Below are positions 5,927-7,323 of a stretch of DNA of 7,323 nucleotides, piece by piece; within the stretch, counting starts at the first letter, position 1, and each line of letters begins with the position of its first letter. The stretch comes from Eggerthellaceae bacterium (GTDB lineage: Bacteria; Actinomycetota; Coriobacteriia; Coriobacteriales; Eggerthellaceae). The notes beneath the pieces are model-generated. The model had not been told where the DNA came from and ran no database searches. It saw nothing but the letters and a program-made list of their open reading frames with translations. Location: assembly GCA_900754955.1 (NCBI GenBank), contig CAAEEV010000024.1:1-7323 (forward strand). Reading direction: 5' to 3'. The position numbers and the translations under genes were made by a program.

Positions 5927-6694
5927 TCAGCGATAGAAGCGCGGAACCGTCACCTGCAGCGCAAGCGCCTCCTGCAGGCCCGCGAGGCTCTCGCGCGTAA
6001 GCTGCGCCAGACCGCGGAAGAAGGGATGTGCGGTCTCGCGCTCAAGAACATCGAGATAATGGGGCGCCCACGTGAGCAGGTGATCGCGCAGGTATTCCGG
6101 CAGAAGCTCGGGCCGCTGCTCGGCAATCCACGCCATGAGCGAGAGCATCGTGCCGATGTGGTCCTCGGGTTCGCCCTTGTCCTCGGCGACCTTGATGCGG
6201 TTCTCGCGCATCCACCGACGCAGCTCGAACGTGGTGAGCCCGAAGATCACGCACTCGCGATCGGTGTAGACCGACCCCCACGGCGGTGCCGCGAGATGAC
6301 CCGGCCCCACGAACAAGCGGCGGTACTCCCAGATGAGGTCGTCGCTGATGACGGCGCGGGCGTCGCCCGCGATGCCAGCGCTGTCGGCGGCGCTAGCGCC
6401 AGCATCCACAGAACCTGCAGCGCCTTCCGCATCCGCCGAGCGCGCACCATCTGCGCCAGCGCCCGCAAGCGCGTCGCGCACAAGCACGAGCGCCTCCCGC
6501 ACGCGCGCGACCGCGTCCGCACCGCGCATCGTCGCACCCGGCCAGTCCTGCGCCGCTGCGTCCACGTCGAGCGCCGCGAGCGCGTCGTAGCGCGGACGCA
6601 CTTCCGCCCGCGACGGATCGATCGAAAACAGCGGGCCGAGCACCTGCCCGACGAACACCGCGCCGTCGCGCACCGCTTCGATCTTCTCGTCCAT
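5927..6694 (-). CDS. TorD/DmsD-family molybdoenzyme maturation chaperone
   Basis: A 255-residue predicted cytoplasmic, helical protein. TorD/DmsD chaperones bind the twin-arginine signal and the apo form of a molybdopterin oxidoreductase until the cofactor is loaded. Evidence: EYRRLFVGPGHLAAPPWGSVY at about 123-143, the conserved EPEDHIG motif at 175-181 with D178 and H179, and a C-terminal WAPHYLDVLE...FFRGLAQLT helix pair. An Ala/Asp/Gly-rich stretch at about 78-115 looks like a low-complexity insert or linker; the family is more usually around 200 residues. The ATG at 6694 has an AAGGAG ribosome binding site (6705-6700) five bases upstream. It precedes the DmsC gene by 38 bp. The leader holds the hairpin element at 6714-6795. 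Its enzyme partner is not in the window; the locus to the right is the likeliest place. Confidence 0.9.
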   Translation of the reverse strand: MDEKIEAVRDGAVFVGQVLGPLFSIDPSRAEVRPRYDALAALDVDAAAQDWPGATMRGADAVARVREALVLVRDALAGAGADGARSADAEGAAGSVDAGASAADSAGIAGDARAVISDDLIWEYRRLFVGPGHLAAPPWGSVYTDRECVIFGLTTFELRRWMRENRIKVAEDKGEPEDHIGTMLSLMAWIAEQRPELLPEYLRDHLLTWAPHYLDVLERETAHPFFRGLAQLTRESLAGLQEALALQVTVPRFYR

Positions 6695-6713
6695 CTTCGC
6701 TCCTTCTTTCCTG

Positions 6714-6795
6714 ATGGCAAATGGACAGGTCGTTTGTCACCCGGCCGCACGACCGCAGCCGACAAACGATGCCAAACGACCCGTCCGCCCGCCAT
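6714..6795 (-). repeat. Hairpin element copy B in the torD leader
   Basis: Positions 6714-6736 pair with 6773-6795 over 23 positions. In minus-strand RNA 18 pairs are Watson-Crick, four are G-U (at 6719, 6720, 6721 and 6727) and one (6722/6787) is a mismatch; in + strand RNA the four wobbles would be A-C mismatches. The loop contains CGTTTGTC (minus strand 6768-6761), which can instead pair with GACAAACG (6738-6731), sharing bases with the main stem. TCGTTTG occurs twice ten bases apart on the minus strand, suggesting a small internal duplication. It ends eight bases before the AAGGAG of torD. It could be regulatory or a dispersed repeat. Confidence 0.7.
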
Positions 6796-6823
6796 CCGTC
6801 ATGTTCCGCTGCCCATAATACAA

Positions 6824-6853
6824 GAGGGGGCGCGCCACACGACGCACCCCCTC
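6824..6853 (-). terminator. Terminator of the upstream DmsC-like gene
   Basis: Minus strand: GAGGGGGTGCG and CGCGCCCCCTC pair over 11 positions (one U-G) around an eight-base loop, followed by TTGTATTAT. The tail is only moderately T-rich. It begins 43 bp after the stop codon at 6897. The TATTAT in the tail (6820-6815) could also be read as a -10 box for torD, but no -35 partner (GTCGTG at 17 bp) supports that. Confidence 0.7.
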
Positions 6854-6896
6854 GAAGCTGCACGGAATTCTGCACACACGCCTTATGGCGCGCAGG

Positions 6897-7323
6897 CTAG
6901 CAGGCCAGGCCGACCGACAGCTCCATCACGTAGAACGCGAGGCGGGCGCACAGGATGCCCGCGAGCGCAAGCACGCTCGCAAGCGCCGCCAGCCCGAAGC
7001 CGTTCTTGCGGCGCAGCGCCACCACGGTGCACGCGCACGCGGCGATGAGCGCCACCACGGCCACAGCGATCACGGCCGTCGCCTCGCCGACGAGCGCGCT
7101 GCCCGCCACGATGGCGTTCGCCATGCCGGACACGGTCATCGCCTGCACGGCGAGACCGCCCGCGCCGAGCACGACGCCCGCGGCGGAAACCACCATACCG
7201 GCGGTGCCGAACGAACCGCTCGTCGCGTCAACGCCGGCCTGCGAGGTGACGAGCACGCCGATGGCCATGCCGCCGACGAGCGCGAAGCCGAGCATCTGGG
7301 CGGGACCGGCGGGCGTGTTCCAC
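6897..7323 (-). CDS. Second DmsC-type membrane anchor, C-terminal part (5' end outside window)
   Basis: The frame is open to the window edge on the minus strand; 141 residues are visible, starting WNTPAGPAQMLGFALVGG. The leading WNTP matches W148-P151 of the neighbouring full-length anchor, so about half the protein is missing. An internal ATG at 7295 is not the true start, because the conserved WNTP lies ahead of it. Four hydrophobic segments remain, with a short RRKNG loop before the last one and none of the long hydrophilic insert of its paralogue. The end (RLAFYVMELSVGLAC) aligns with RFYFYMSHLTVGLGV. Role inferred from family: quinol-oxidising anchor of a molybdopterin oxidoreductase whose other subunits probably lie further right. 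A hairpin terminator follows. Confidence 0.82.
   Translation of the reverse strand, partial: WNTPAGPAQMLGFALVGGMAIGVLVTSQAGVDATSGSFGTAGMVVSAAGVVLGAGGLAVQAMTVSGMANAIVAGSALVGEATAVIAVAVVALIAACACTVVALRRKNGFGLAALASVLALAGILCARLAFYVMELSVGLAC

Noticed and set aside
4719..5936. A 405-codon + strand frame opposite the DmsC-like gene
   Set aside because: Arg/His-rich shadow product with no ribosome binding site or domain; the minus strand encodes a clear membrane protein.
6815..6820. TATTAT as the -10 box of torD
   Set aside because: It lies in the tail of the upstream terminator hairpin and has no -35 partner; the terminator reading explains it better, though a promoter is not excluded.
6026..7048. 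A 340-codon + strand frame opposite torD and the second anchor
   Set aside because: Crosses an intergenic region and a terminator and has shadow-type composition; the minus strand has family motifs.

Overview
The window is GC-rich (well over 60 percent by eye), with long coding stretches, AGGAG-type ribosome binding sites and short intergenic spaces full of inverted repeats. A coiled-coil NlpC/P60 hydrolase, a PutP symporter, and DmsC and TorD family proteins together suggest an anaerobic actinomycete of the class Coriobacteriia, probably Eggerthellaceae (Slackia, Eggerthella or Gordonibacter type). The lineage is inferred from gene content and style; no rRNA or other marker gene is present.

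Layout. 1-845 (+): 3' part of a secreted peptidoglycan hydrolase, closed by a strong intrinsic terminator (872-904). 905-1238: no gene; a 19-bp inverted repeat with a third related half-site, then the terminator of the next gene. 1239-2801 (-): a full-length sodium/proline symporter (putP). 2802-3076: divergent intergenic region with back-to-back -10 boxes, a 9-bp operator-like inverted repeat and a leader hairpin. 3077-4366 (+): a PLP-dependent aminotransferase of the Corynebacterium AspT / MocR-like class. 4367-4910: a 544-bp non-coding stretch with two long hairpins and four copies of a short GAAATGCAC repeat. 4911-6694 (-): a TorD/DmsD-type chaperone followed 38 bp downstream by a DmsC-type membrane anchor. 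6897-7323 (-): C-terminal part of a second DmsC-type anchor, ended by its own hairpin at 6824-6853.

How the genes fit together. The right third is the end of a DMSO-reductase-like (molybdopterin oxidoreductase) respiratory locus read right to left: anchor, terminator, chaperone, second anchor. No catalytic A or iron-sulfur B subunit is in view; they may lie to the right of the window. PutP and the aminotransferase are transcribed divergently from a shared control region and could both serve amino-acid use. The hydrolase is separate.

The most interesting signals are non-coding. Two long hairpins (4465-4526 on +, 6714-6795 on -) share 22 of 28 aligned bases in one arm although they lie more than 2 kb apart. 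Most of their imperfect pairs are G-U in only one strand's RNA, suggesting a dispersed structured RNA element. One copy sits just upstream of the torD ribosome binding site and can form two mutually exclusive pairings. I see no CRISPR array, transposase, tRNA or rRNA, and I cannot claim a new defence or metabolic system here.
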